Position numbers and translations under genes: made by a program. 64,000 nt of DNA from a virus: positions 186,001 through 250,000 of IMG/VR virus record IMGVR_UViG_3300023184_000024; one strand, 5' to 3'. Shown one piece after another: positions 35,603 to 44,107 of this stretch (positions within the stretch are counted from its first letter, which is position 1; every line of letters starts with the position of its first letter). The notes below the pieces were generated by a model that had not been told where the DNA came from, ran no database searches, and saw only the letters and a program-made list of their open reading frames with translations.

Positions 35603-37378
35603 ATGTCTTGGAAAAAATATTTTAAAGTTGCCAACGTCGGCGGCGAACTTAGTCCGTTATCTGGAAAAGGCTCAACCGGCCTGCCAGGATACGGACGCAA
35701 TGACGGCAGAGATGCAATGCAAGTACATGCAGATATTGTGTACAGAAACTATGCAAGTCGACTACCAGAAGTTTATACAGGGCACCCAAATCGTGTTGAA
35801 CGATATAATCAATACGAAAACATGGATTCGGACAGTGAGATTAACGCATGTTTAGACATTCTTGCTGAATTTTGTACTCAGACCATCGAAGGAGAAACGG
35901 TTCCTTTTCAAGTTACGTACAACGATACTCCCACTGACAACGAAGTTAAAATCATCAAGCAACAGCTACAGCAATGGGTCAAGCTCAACAAATTAGATCA
36001 GCGTATATTCCGTATTTTCCGTAACACAATCAAGTATGGCGATCAGGTTTTTGTGCGTGATCCAGAAACATTTGAAATGTACTGGGTTGATATGACCAAA
36101 GTGGCCAGAGTTATTGTCAACGAATCAGAAGGCAAACGCCCTGAGCAGTATGTTATTCGAGATATCAATCCCAACTTTCAAAATCTAACCATTGCGGCCA
36201 AAACAACCACAGATTTGCAAAGCAATCCGCCGAGTAGTGGGTACACTGCGCCTAATAACTACACAGCACCCAGCGCAGGAGCCCAAGGCACCGGGGGTAA
36301 TAGATTTTCGGCAGCAATGAATGAAGCAGTGTTGGATGCCAAACATGTAATACATTTAAGTTTAAGCGAAGGTTTGGATTTTTATTGGCCATTCGGAATG
36401 AGTGTTTTAGAAACAATTTTCCGTGTGTTTAAACAAAAAGAGTTGCTGGAAGATGCAGTTTTAATTTATCGTGTTAGTAGAGCGCCTGAACGTAGAGTAT
36501 TTAAAATCGACGTGGGAAACATGCCAAGCCATATGGCCATGGCCTTTGTTGACAGGGTTAAAAACGAAATTCATCAACGTAGAATTCCTAGTCACAACGG
36601 TGGCGGGCAAAATGTCATGGACAGCAGTTACAATCCATTGAGCATCAACGAAGATTACTTTTTCCCACAAACAGCTGATGGTCGGGGCAGTAGCGTAGAC
36701 ACACTGCCAGGCGGCTCAAATCTTGGCGAAATTGATGATTTGAAATATTTCAACAATAAAATGTGCCGTGGTCTGCGTGTGCCCAGCAGTTACTTGCCCA
36801 CAGGACCCGACGACAGTGATCGCCCAATGAACGATGGCCGTGTTGGTACAGCACTAATTCAAGAATATCGCTTTAACCAATACTGTGAACGTTTACAGCG
36901 ATTGATCATAGAAAAACTCGACGATGAATTTAAAATGTTCATGCGTTGGAGAGGTTTTAACATAGATTCGGGTTTATTTTCAATTCAATTCAACCCGCCA
37001 CAGAACTTCGCCAGCTATCGACAAGCAGAGTTAGATACTACCCGTGTTAATACGTTTCAACAATTAGAACAAGTACCGTACTTGAGTAAACGTTTTATGT
37101 TAAAACGATACCTGGGTTTAACAGAAGCTGAAATTACAGAAAACGAAGAGTTGTGGGAAGAAGAACGCAGTAGTCCAGAATCCCCGGCAGCCAGCGGAAA
37201 TGATTTGCGCAGTGTTGGAGTTACACCTGCAGACCTGGAAAGTGACATCACTTCTGGTGAAGACATGGCAAATCTTGGGCAAGCAGAACCTGGAATGGGT
37301 GTAGACGCACCAGTGGCAGCGCCCGGTAGCCAGCCCGGTGCGGCAGTGACACCGGCACCAACTGGCGCTCCAGCATAA
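35603..37378 (+). CDS. 20: Portal vertex protein gp20
   Basis: A 591-residue portal protein, the dodecameric ring through which DNA is packaged and to which the neck attaches. Signatures: MSWKKYFKV start, HPNRVERYNQYENMDSDSEI (about 61-80), VFVRDPETFEMYWVDMTKV, LEDAVLIYRVSRAPERRVFK (about 284-303), the Q/MDSSYNPLSINEDYFFP segment and GGSNLGEIDDLKYFNNKM. Length is close to T4 gp20 (524) with a Pro/Ala-rich C-terminal extension. A short insert rich in Asn/Gly/Pro around 205-230 is seen. It follows the tape measure gene and precedes the prohead core genes. Confidence 0.95.
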   Translation: MSWKKYFKVANVGGELSPLSGKGSTGLPGYGRNDGRDAMQVHADIVYRNYASRLPEVYTGHPNRVERYNQYENMDSDSEINACLDILAEFCTQTIEGETVPFQVTYNDTPTDNEVKIIKQQLQQWVKLNKLDQRIFRIFRNTIKYGDQVFVRDPETFEMYWVDMTKVARVIVNESEGKRPEQYVIRDINPNFQNLTIAAKTTTDLQSNPPSSGYTAPNNYTAPSAGAQGTGGNRFSAAMNEAVLDAKHVIHLSLSEGLDFYWPFGMSVLETIFRVFKQKELLEDAVLIYRVSRAPERRVFKIDVGNMPSHMAMAFVDRVKNEIHQRRIPSHNGGGQNVMDSSYNPLSINEDYFFPQTADGRGSSVDTLPGGSNLGEIDDLKYFNNKMCRGLRVPSSYLPTGPDDSDRPMNDGRVGTALIQEYRFNQYCERLQRLIIEKLDDEFKMFMRWRGFNIDSGLFSIQFNPPQNFASYRQAELDTTRVNTFQQLEQVPYLSKRFMLKRYLGLTEAEITENEELWEEERSSPESPAASGNDLRSVGVTPADLESDITSGEDMANLGQAEPGMGVDAPVAAPGSQPGAAVTPAPTGAPA

Positions 37379-37381
37379 ATA
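37374..37381 (+). promoter_or_regulatory. Late promoter-like octamer abutting the 72-residue gene
   Basis: CATAAATA ending 5 nt before the ATG at 37387. It overlaps the gp20 stop codon and leaves no room for a ribosome binding site. Confidence 0.5.
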
Positions 37382-37386
37382 TCATT

Positions 37387-37605
37387 ATGATTCTTAATGA
37401 ACTTTATTCAAAACCCCCGAGTGCATACCAAGATATTGCGCAAGACAATAGTCAGCCTCGGTTAGGTGATCTAAGAAAAACAAAATTAACTTTGCGTCAA
37501 ATTAACAAGCTTCGTCGCCTCAACGATGTTAGAGCATTTGAGTTTAAAGAAAAACTTAAAAAAGTTAAAAATCAATACGCGGCACCAGTTCAACCGTTGG
37601 CTTAA
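37387..37605 (+). CDS. Small prohead-region protein
   Basis: A 72-residue basic protein starting MILNELYSKPPSAYQDIA, with a KLTLRQINKLRRLNDVRAFE helix (about 38-57). Small proteins of this pattern lie between gp20 and the gp67/gp21 genes in T4-like environmental phages and are taken to be prohead core or virion components. I do not claim equivalence to T4 gp68. No Shine-Dalgarno is present. Confidence 0.75.
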   Translation: MILNELYSKPPSAYQDIAQDNSQPRLGDLRKTKLTLRQINKLRRLNDVRAFEFKEKLKKVKNQYAAPVQPLA

Positions 37606-37607
37606 AG

Positions 37608-37627
37608 TTACAAAAATTGTAATTTTT
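37608..37627 (+). terminator. Weak AT-rich hairpin with T-run
   Basis: TTACAA-AAA-TTGTAA followed by five T residues, directly after the stop at 37605. The stem is only 6 bp and AT-rich, so any terminator is probably leaky. Confidence 0.35.
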
Positions 37628-37679
37628 ACTCAATTATTACAAAAATACACGGGTAAACAGCATAGTTTACTCAGGTCTA

Positions 37680-37687
37680 TGTAAATA
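37680..37687 (+). promoter_or_regulatory. Late promoter-like octamer before the prohead core gene
   Basis: TGTAAATA, 33 nt before the ATG at 37721, with a clear GGAGG Shine-Dalgarno between. This is the conventional arrangement. Confidence 0.6.
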
Positions 37688-37720
37688 TTCAACAGAGCCA
37701 TTTCTTGGAGGATATTTTAC

Positions 37721-38548
37721 ATGAATAAGTTTGAACAACTAATTGAATACGTCATTAATGATGATGACGCAAAAGCCAAAGAACTTTTCCACAACATTGT
37801 TGTAGAAAAAAGTAGAGCCATCTATGAGCAAATGATGGAAGAAGAGTCAATTGAAGAAGCTGCCGAAGAGGAAGAAGAATCAATCGAAGAAGGCGCCGAT
37901 GATGACCTCGAAGAAGGCATGCAACTCGGTGGCGATCAATCCGATGACTACATTGAAGATGTAGAAATGGAAGAGCAAGGCATGTCTGAAGACGAAGAGT
38001 CTGGTGACGAGTCTGGTGACGAGTTTGGCGACGGTGCTGAAGAAGCCGGCGACGACATGGGCGGTATGGACGACATGGGCGGCGACGAAGGCGGTGCTGA
38101 ACCAGCATCCAAAGACGACATACTCAATCTTGAAGACAAATTAGACCAATTAATGGCCGAGTTTGAAAGCATGATGGACGGCGGCGCCGACGAAGAAACA
38201 GACGACATGACTGGCATTGAAGTTGCTGACGACGAGTTAGAAACTGAAGGCATGTTTGAAAACGTTACTCTTAAAGCTGTTCCCAAGCCAACACATGGTG
38301 ATAACGGTGCTAACAACAAAAGTGTAGTAGCTGCCAATAGTGGTGCCCGCGGTGCCCTAGCTAAACCAGTACATGCTGGCGCCAATGAAGGCGGCAAGCA
38401 CGATTCATCTGCTTACAAAAACAATGTCAAAGACATGATTGGTAAAGTTGGTAATACACCTGCACAAAGCACACAAAAACCAACGCCTGCTACCAAAGCT
38501 CACTTGGCACAAGCGTCAGGTGTTAATAATAAATCTGTAATTCAGTAA
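37721..38548 (+). CDS. 67: Prohead core protein gp67-like
   Basis: A 275-residue, very acidic protein. The N-terminus MNKFEQLIEYVINDDDAKAK matches the gp67-type prohead core start in T4-like phages. Residues about 45-180 are runs of Glu/Asp/Gly (EEEESIEEGADDDLEEGM, then Asp-Met-Gly repeats), and the last 90 residues are basic and Gly/Asn/Lys-rich. It is expected to be part of the scaffold core removed by the gp21 protease. It is far longer than T4 gp67 (80). A GGAGG site precedes the ATG. Confidence 0.82.
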   Translation: MNKFEQLIEYVINDDDAKAKELFHNIVVEKSRAIYEQMMEEESIEEAAEEEEESIEEGADDDLEEGMQLGGDQSDDYIEDVEMEEQGMSEDEESGDESGDEFGDGAEEAGDDMGGMDDMGGDEGGAEPASKDDILNLEDKLDQLMAEFESMMDGGADEETDDMTGIEVADDELETEGMFENVTLKAVPKPTHGDNGANNKSVVAANSGARGALAKPVHAGANEGGKHDSSAYKNNVKDMIGKVGNTPAQSTQKPTPATKAHLAQASGVNNKSVIQ

Positions 38549-38561
38549 GGGATTACATTAA

Positions 38562-39188
38562 ATGGCTCTTTACCTCAGGGAAAACCTTACTTTCAATCAA
38601 GCCGGCATCATTGTCGAAGGCTCAAGCGAAGGTAAGGATCTTTACATGAAGGGAATTTGCATTCAAGGCGGTGTTAAAAATGCCAATGAACGTGTGTATC
38701 CTGTCAATGAAATTGAACGTGCAGTTGCAACACTGAACGAACAAATCACTGAAGGGTATTCAGTCATGGGCGAAGTAGATCACCCAGACGACCTTAAAAT
38801 TAATCTAGACCGCGTCAGCCATATTATTACAAGTATGTGGATGGACGGTCCTAACGGTTACGGCAAGTTGAAAATACTTCCAACACCAATGGGGCAACTG
38901 GTTACAACCATGTTGCAGTCAGGTGTAAAACTAGGAGTTTCTAGTCGTGGTTCCGGCAACGTGAACGACGCCAACGGACATGTCAGTGACTTTGAAATAG
39001 TCACTGTGGATGTGGTTGCCCAACCCAGTGCGCCTAATGCATATCCTAAAGCCATTTATGAAGGCTTGATGAATATGAAGTATGGACATCGTGTGCTAGA
39101 AGTAGCACGTGACGCTGGACAGGACAACAAAGTACAGAGATATTTGAAGAGCGAAGTAATGAAACTCATCAAAGATCTCAAGATTTAG
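38562..39188 (+). CDS. 21: Prohead protease gp21
   Basis: A 208-residue serine protease of the T4 gp21 family that cleaves the prohead scaffold and capsid precursor at maturation. Catalytic features: GEVDHPDD with H74 and a VSSRGSG motif at 126-132 with Ser127/128. The conserved PNGYGKLKILPTPMG and VDVVAQPSAPNAYP stretches flank them. Length equals the T4 family (212). It lies between the gp67-like and gp22 genes with an AAGGGA ribosome site, in canonical order. Confidence 0.94.
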   Translation: MALYLRENLTFNQAGIIVEGSSEGKDLYMKGICIQGGVKNANERVYPVNEIERAVATLNEQITEGYSVMGEVDHPDDLKINLDRVSHIITSMWMDGPNGYGKLKILPTPMGQLVTTMLQSGVKLGVSSRGSGNVNDANGHVSDFEIVTVDVVAQPSAPNAYPKAIYEGLMNMKYGHRVLEVARDAGQDNKVQRYLKSEVMKLIKDLKI

Positions 39189-39197
39189 GAGAAATCG

Positions 39198-40283
39198 ATG
39201 CTAGACGCAATTAAACCATTGCTCGACAGCGATCTGATTAACGAGGAAACTCGTACTGCGATTTCAGAAGCTTGGGAAGCCAAGATGACTGAAGCTCGCG
39301 AATCAGTACGTGCAGAACTTCGCGAAGAGTTTGCACAACGCTATGAGCATGACAAAAGTGTAATGGTGGAGGCCCTAGATCGCATGGTAACAGAAGGTCT
39401 TGCAACCGAAATTCAAACAGTACAAGCCGAAAAGCGTGCATTGGTTGAAGATCGTGTTAAGTTCCAACAGAAAATTAAAGAATCATCTACAAAGTTTAAC
39501 GACTTTATGGTATCTAAATTAGCTGAAGAGATTGGAGAACTACGCAAAGACCGCAAGCAACACAACGAAAGTCTAGCAAAACTAGAAAAATTTGTTGTAC
39601 GTGCATTGGCAGAAGAAATCACAGAATTCGCAAAAGACAAGAAAGACGTTGTTGAAACCAAAGTTAGACTAGTCCGCGAAGCCCGTGCCAAACTTGAAAA
39701 TCTAAAAGCTAAATTTGTAAAAGAATCAGCTGAAAAGATGAGCCAATCTGTTGCTCGGCATCTCAAAACCGAACTTAGTCAATTGCACGAAGACATTAAA
39801 ATTGCTCGAGAGAACAATTTTGGTCGACGTATTTTTGAAGCATACGCCGCTGAATTTGGATCAACATATCTTAACGAAAATGTTGAAATCCGTAAATTAC
39901 ACACAGCAGTTGCACAAAAAGAACAACAATTGGCAGAAGCCACCCGGATTGCCCAAGAGAAACATAGTCTTGTGGAATCCAAAGAGCGTGAGATTCGCAT
40001 GATTAAAGAATCCAATGAACGTGCAAGCGTTATGGAAGAATTGTTAGGCCCTCTAAACGGGGACAAACAAGAAGTCATGAAGAATCTACTAGAAAGCGTT
40101 CAAACAAGCCGTTTGAAATCAGCTTTTGAAAAGTATCTACCAGCAGTATTATCTGACACCTCACCAAAAGCCCGAAAAGTGATTAGTGAAAGTGTACGTA
40201 CTGTGACTGGTGATAAAACCGTTAAGGCGCCAGAAGAAGACCGTTCCAACGTGATCGACATCAAGCGCCTGGCAGGTCTGTAA
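39198..40283 (+). CDS. 22: Prohead scaffolding core protein gp22
   Basis: A 361-residue scaffolding protein, almost entirely helical and charged (long Glu/Lys/Arg coiled coil from about 20 to 280). It has a conserved C-terminal half, ERASVMEELLGPLNGDKQEV, ending in a YLPAVLS segment. In T4 it forms most of the prohead core and is degraded by gp21. T4 gp22 is 269 residues. The gene has AGGAG before the ATG and lies between gp21 and gp23 as expected. Confidence 0.9.
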   Translation: MLDAIKPLLDSDLINEETRTAISEAWEAKMTEARESVRAELREEFAQRYEHDKSVMVEALDRMVTEGLATEIQTVQAEKRALVEDRVKFQQKIKESSTKFNDFMVSKLAEEIGELRKDRKQHNESLAKLEKFVVRALAEEITEFAKDKKDVVETKVRLVREARAKLENLKAKFVKESAEKMSQSVARHLKTELSQLHEDIKIARENNFGRRIFEAYAAEFGSTYLNENVEIRKLHTAVAQKEQQLAEATRIAQEKHSLVESKEREIRMIKESNERASVMEELLGPLNGDKQEVMKNLLESVQTSRLKSAFEKYLPAVLSDTSPKARKVISESVRTVTGDKTVKAPEEDRSNVIDIKRLAGL

Positions 40284-40299
40284 TATAAAGGAGACTTAA

Positions 40300-41517
40300 A
40301 TGTCACAAGAACTATTAGAAAGCCGCTGGGGCGAGACTAAAGAAGCATTGCTTGAAGGTCTAAATGGCAACAAACGCAACAGCATGAGTGTTATTCTCGA
40401 AAATACTCGTAAATACTTGAAAGAGAACGCATCTGCTGGCTCTACAGTATCTGGTAACATCGCTACATTAAACCGTGTGATTCTGCCAGTGTTACGTCGT
40501 GTTATGCCAACAGTTATCGCCAACGAAATCGTTGGTGTACAACCTATGACAGGTCCGGTGGGTCAAATCCACACATTGCGTGTGCGTTATGCATCTACAA
40601 TGACAGACCAATCAGCAGCCGCTACTAGCGTAGTTGCTGGTGAAGAAGCATTGTCACCATTCAAGATTGCTGTTGCATACTCTGCAGGCGCTCGCGGTGC
40701 TGACAACGCTGCCACAACACAAACAGCCGCTCAAGGCTATTCCGGTGGCGCCACAGCTACCATGGAAGGTAACGGCGGTCGTCAGATCTCTGTTCAAATC
40801 TTGAAGCAAGCTGTTGAAGCTAAGACACGTAAATTGCAAGCTCGTTGGACATTTGAGGCAGCTCAAGATGCACAAGCTATGCATGGCATTGACGTAGAAG
40901 CTGAAATCATGGCTGCTCTTGCACAAGAGATCACAGCTGAGATTGACCAAGAGATCCTATTGAGCCTGCGCTCATTGGCTCAGACTGAGTTCACATACAA
41001 CCAAGCTACTGTATCTGGTACAGCCACATTCGTTGGTGACGAGCATGCCGCATTGGCAGTTCTGATCAACCGTGTTGCTAACTTGATCGCTCAACGCACA
41101 CGTCGTGGCGCTGGTAACTGGGCTGTTGTTTCTCCAGCATCTTTGACAGTATTGCAATCTGCTACAACTAGCGCATTTGCACGTACTACAGAAGGTACTT
41201 TCGAAGCACCTACAAACACCAAGTTTGTTGGTACATTGAACGGCGCAATGCGTGTGTTCGTTGACTCTTATGCATCTGACTCAACACCTGTGTTGGTTGG
41301 TTACAAAGGTTCCAGCGAAGCTGACGCAGCCGCATTCTACTGCCCATACATTCCTTTGATGAGCAGTGGTGTTGTTCTAGATCCATCAACATTCGAACCA
41401 GTCGTATCGTTTATGACACGTTATGGCTACATCGAATTGACAAACACTGCATCTAGCTTCGGCAATGCTGGTGACTATGTCGGTGAGATTGCTGTATCTA
41501 ACCTTTCATTCTCCTAA
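40300..41517 (+). CDS. 23: Major capsid protein gp23
   Basis: A 405-residue HK97-fold capsid subunit. Family marks: SRWGETKEALLEGLNGNKR near the N-terminus, then VLRRVMPTVIANEIVGVQPM and GPVGQIHTLRVRY (about 66-99). The middle has the KTRKLQARWTFEAAQDAQAM stretch, followed by DVEAEIMAALAQEITAEID and RRGAGNWAVVSPASL. It is shorter than T4 gp23 (521) because the insertion domain is small. Codon use is visibly more even and C-ending than in neighbours, as expected for the most expressed gene. A GGAG site precedes the ATG and a strong terminator follows. Confidence 0.96.
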   Translation: MSQELLESRWGETKEALLEGLNGNKRNSMSVILENTRKYLKENASAGSTVSGNIATLNRVILPVLRRVMPTVIANEIVGVQPMTGPVGQIHTLRVRYASTMTDQSAAATSVVAGEEALSPFKIAVAYSAGARGADNAATTQTAAQGYSGGATATMEGNGGRQISVQILKQAVEAKTRKLQARWTFEAAQDAQAMHGIDVEAEIMAALAQEITAEIDQEILLSLRSLAQTEFTYNQATVSGTATFVGDEHAALAVLINRVANLIAQRTRRGAGNWAVVSPASLTVLQSATTSAFARTTEGTFEAPTNTKFVGTLNGAMRVFVDSYASDSTPVLVGYKGSSEADAAAFYCPYIPLMSSGVVLDPSTFEPVVSFMTRYGYIELTNTASSFGNAGDYVGEIAVSNLSFS

Positions 41518-41550
41518 TCAGAGAATCCAACCCAAGGGATGGGAAGGACA

Positions 41551-41574
41551 AAAACCTGCTTCGGCAGGTTTTTT
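41551..41574 (+). terminator. Factor-independent terminator after gp23
   Basis: Stem AAAACCTGC with GCAGGTTTT around a TTCG tetraloop, followed by T residues. This is a textbook intrinsic terminator placed 34 nt after the capsid gene. Confidence 0.88.
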
Positions 41575-41581
41575 GTTGGCC

Positions 41582-41589
41582 ACTAAATA
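41582..41589 (+). promoter_or_regulatory. Late promoter-like octamer abutting the GTG start at 41595
   Basis: ACTAAATA ending 5 nt before the GTG, immediately after the gp23 terminator. No Shine-Dalgarno is present. Confidence 0.45.
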
Positions 41590-41594
41590 CCAGC

Positions 41595-42209
41595 GTGGCT
41601 AAAATATTTTATACTCCCCCTGGCTATTACGGATCTGCAGAATTAACCGCTTCGACTGGGTTGATCGTTGATGATCAAGGGCTATGGCGATTAAGTCAGG
41701 CAGGGTACAATGACGGTGCAACTTTTGGCCTAAGCCTATCGTACCCACACCCAGAATCTGGTGGACATTTAGATTTGTCCGCAACAAACTGGACAATTGC
41801 TGATATAGGCAACGAATTAACATCGTACTATAATCCGGACACCAGTGAAACATATCCAGCTAGTCAATGCAGAATACAAATAACTGGTCGATGGCAAGTG
41901 ATCAGACAACCCAATTCAAACAGCTGGAACAGCGTTGGGGTCTCCTGGGCAGGGCATACCAACACTGATCTAGGCAATCGCGAAATGAGTCCTTGGCTGT
42001 TGACTTATTACACCAACTTTGCAACATATACCATACAAGGTGGTGACGTCACTGGTGGAGCACAAGATACATTCAGCGACCATGAATTTTACTGTAGGAT
42101 CACAGAATCATCAACCAGTGACAACAGCAACAAAGAATATCAAAGTAACACCATTTCAAGACCTGCTTGGGCGTACAGCTACATCAAGAGCTGGGAAATT
42201 GATATTTAA
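41595..42209 (+). CDS. Hypothetical protein, probable virion or decoration protein
   Basis: A 204-residue, Ser/Thr/Tyr-rich protein with beta-type alternation (WRLSQAGYNDGATFGLSLSY, and CRIQITGRWQVIRQ). It is not recognised. It lies just after gp23 and has a GTG start; there is no in-frame ATG near the N-terminus. Its place at the border of the head module and the fibre cassette suggests a capsid accessory or a fibre-associated beta-sandwich protein, which is inference. A late-type octamer abuts the start. Confidence 0.72.
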   Translation: MAKIFYTPPGYYGSAELTASTGLIVDDQGLWRLSQAGYNDGATFGLSLSYPHPESGGHLDLSATNWTIADIGNELTSYYNPDTSETYPASQCRIQITGRWQVIRQPNSNSWNSVGVSWAGHTNTDLGNREMSPWLLTYYTNFATYTIQGGDVTGGAQDTFSDHEFYCRITESSTSDNSNKEYQSNTISRPAWAYSYIKSWEIDI

Positions 42210-42210
42210 A

Positions 42211-42217
42211 ATAAATA
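42211..42217 (+). promoter_or_regulatory. Late promoter-like element before the 172-residue gene
   Basis: ATAAATA, 91 nt upstream of the ATG at 42309. The leader holds a perfect 6-bp hairpin (GCGGGT-AGA-ACCCGC, about 42269-42283) and AGGAG before the ATG. Confidence 0.5.
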
Positions 42218-42308
42218 TCTATAACACAATTTGGTGTTTTATGCTGATGATTAAACCCAACAGCGTAGCGGGTAGAACCCGCATCGGACTTCTATTAGGA
42301 GAAATCAA

Positions 42309-42827
42309 ATGGGTCGCCCACTAAAAATTAAAAAATCCACTACCAAAGACATCGGTTTTAACAATCTTGGCAGTTTAACAAATCCAGTGTATCCAGCAAC
42401 ACTAAACACAGCTCAGTACCTGGGTGTGGTTGGTGGTGAAAATACCAGCGTAGCCACCGCATCTTATCCTGTGGTACGTTGCCAAGCATGTGAAATTGGT
42501 GGTACTGAAGAAGCAGCCATCATTGTGCGTCAAAAAGGAACCACCACATATTTGGTATTAGGCCAAACCAGCGGAAACACATATCAAGCCACGCTGGCCA
42601 ATGAAGCCACAGGTGCATTGTCACCGGGCAACATGAACATTGCCATGTTCAATGGCGACAGCACTGACATCTTGATCAGTAAACTTACTAATAAGTGGGC
42701 ATTGGATTATTCTACACCACCAGTTCGTTATGTGATCAACTTCTTCAGCGACGAAGGCACTGAGATCAAGTCTGGCACCAAAGGTGTAACAAACGATCTA
42801 GCCATTGCAGAAAATTACACTAGCTAA
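42309..42827 (+). CDS. Hypothetical virion-associated protein
   Basis: A 172-residue protein starting MGRPLKIKKSTTKDIGFNNL. The MGRPL(N/K) start followed by a Lys/Asn-rich segment is common in phage structural proteins of unknown role. Later parts are beta-rich (YPVVRCQACEIGGTEEAAII, then RQKGTTTYLVLGQTSGN). Two cysteines at about 59 and 62 are in a CQAC pair. AGGAG precedes the ATG in a structured leader. It probably belongs to the head or fibre surface, given its place after gp23. Confidence 0.72.
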   Translation: MGRPLKIKKSTTKDIGFNNLGSLTNPVYPATLNTAQYLGVVGGENTSVATASYPVVRCQACEIGGTEEAAIIVRQKGTTTYLVLGQTSGNTYQATLANEATGALSPGNMNIAMFNGDSTDILISKLTNKWALDYSTPPVRYVINFFSDEGTEIKSGTKGVTNDLAIAENYTS

Positions 42828-42844
42828 TTTCTATCTAGTCAACT

Positions 42845-42880
42845 AATCCTCTCTAATATATACACTAGGGAGGATTTTTT
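42845..42880 (+). terminator. Hairpin with T-run that holds the next gene's ribosome site
   Basis: A 10-bp stem with one T-G pair (42845-42854 with 42867-42876) and a 12-nt loop, followed by six T residues and then the ATG at 42881. The GGGAGG ribosome site lies in the 3' arm. It may act as an intrinsic terminator for the upstream gene and also limit translation of the next one. Confidence 0.6.
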
Positions 42881-43465
42881 ATGACTGCGTTTGTGCTTGG
42901 AAATGGGGTTAGTAGGAATGTATTAGACCCAGCTCTTCTGCTGAGATTTGCACCAGTTTACGGATGCAATGGCTTGTACCGTACACATACACCCACAGTG
43001 TTAGTTGCCACTGATACTCCAATAAGCCGACAAATACAAGAGTCGGGATACAGTAAAAATAATAGATTTTATACGCGAAGACCAATGGCAAATCTAGGAG
43101 CCAATGAAATCCCCAAGCCTTATTTTGGGTTCAGTTCAGGCCCAGTTGCAGTGGCACTGGCTGCTATGGACAAGCATTATAAAATTTACATGTTGGGATT
43201 TGACATGGGGCCAGATACCGCAGGAAAGTTCAACAACTTGTATGCTGGCACTGAATTTTATAAACCGATGGGTGCATCACCAACGTTTACAGGAAATTGG
43301 TGCAAACAACTTATAAAAATAACTCAAGATTTTCCAAAAACAGAATTTGTAAGAGTGTTTGGTGACACTACTGCTCGTATAGCTGAATTAGAAAAATTGT
43401 CAAACCTTTCTCATTTGTCGATTACTGACCTTGCATCAACAATAAATAAAGAAAAGGATCTATAA
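42881..43465 (+). CDS. Hypothetical protein, DUF115/Maf-like, first of a pair
   Basis: A 194-residue protein starting MTAFVLGNGVSRNVLDPALL, with a Rossmann-like beginning (VLGNG), a VYGCNGLYRTHTPTVLVATD strand pair and a KIYMLGFDMGPDT strand. This pattern recalls DUF115/motility-accessory-factor proteins that act on sugar or pterin phosphates. The gene at 58471 shows the same layout (AAYLAAFDAHDEIFLIGYSN), so the two bracket the fibre cassette. Function is unknown. Its ribosome site is within a hairpin. Confidence 0.72.
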   Translation: MTAFVLGNGVSRNVLDPALLLRFAPVYGCNGLYRTHTPTVLVATDTPISRQIQESGYSKNNRFYTRRPMANLGANEIPKPYFGFSSGPVAVALAAMDKHYKIYMLGFDMGPDTAGKFNNLYAGTEFYKPMGASPTFTGNWCKQLIKITQDFPKTEFVRVFGDTTARIAELEKLSNLSHLSITDLASTINKEKDL

Positions 43466-44098
43466 ATGGCCGTTTATAAAAACGTAACTGGTGATTATAC
43501 TATCACTACAATAAGCACTGCTGACAACGTAATTGTTAACACAAATACGGTAAAAATCAATGGCAACCTTGATGTAGTTGGAAATGTTACTTATATCAAT
43601 ACCACTGAACTTAATATCACTGATCCGTTTATAGAGTTAAACGTCAGTAACACAGGGTCATATTATGCCAACTCTGGCATATTAACATACCGAACAGCTA
43701 ATAACATTGCCGGATTACGATTTAACAACAATGCCAACGCTTGGCAACTTAGCTCAGCCACTGACGTAAATGGCACAGCAGGTACTTGGGTAAATATTGC
43801 CACAGGTAATGTGGTGTCAGCTGCCGCTGGGTCTAACACTTCTATACAATACAACAATAACATGTCCTTTGGTGGAGACACCAATTATACCTATGATTTT
43901 GCAAGCTACAAAGTCACACTCAACGGACATCAAATATTTGGTAATATTGGATCTACTCCATCAGCAGTGGCAAATTCTTTGGCAGTGTACCACAAACAAG
44001 TGGGAACTGGCGGCAGTGGGCTTTATGTCAAAGGCACCTCAGTTGATGACGAGTTGGTCAGTAAAAACAAAGCCATCGTTTTTTCACTTATATTTTAA
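43466..44098 (+). CDS. Fibre-like virion protein
   Basis: A 210-residue protein with an Asn/Thr/Val repeat start (VTGDYTITTISTADNVIVNT) and a segment, GNLDVVGNVTYINTTELNIT, close to the start region of the giant fibre gene (GNLTVNGTTSTIDTIDLIVE). A DPFIELNVSNTG/ILTYRTANN part follows. It looks like a trimeric fibre collar or a short fibre. It begins right after the upstream stop with no gap, so translation is coupled. Confidence 0.75.
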   Translation: MAVYKNVTGDYTITTISTADNVIVNTNTVKINGNLDVVGNVTYINTTELNITDPFIELNVSNTGSYYANSGILTYRTANNIAGLRFNNNANAWQLSSATDVNGTAGTWVNIATGNVVSAAAGSNTSIQYNNNMSFGGDTNYTYDFASYKVTLNGHQIFGNIGSTPSAVANSLAVYHKQVGTGGSGLYVKGTSVDDELVSKNKAIVFSLIF

Positions 44099-44107
44099 GG
44101 AATCTCA

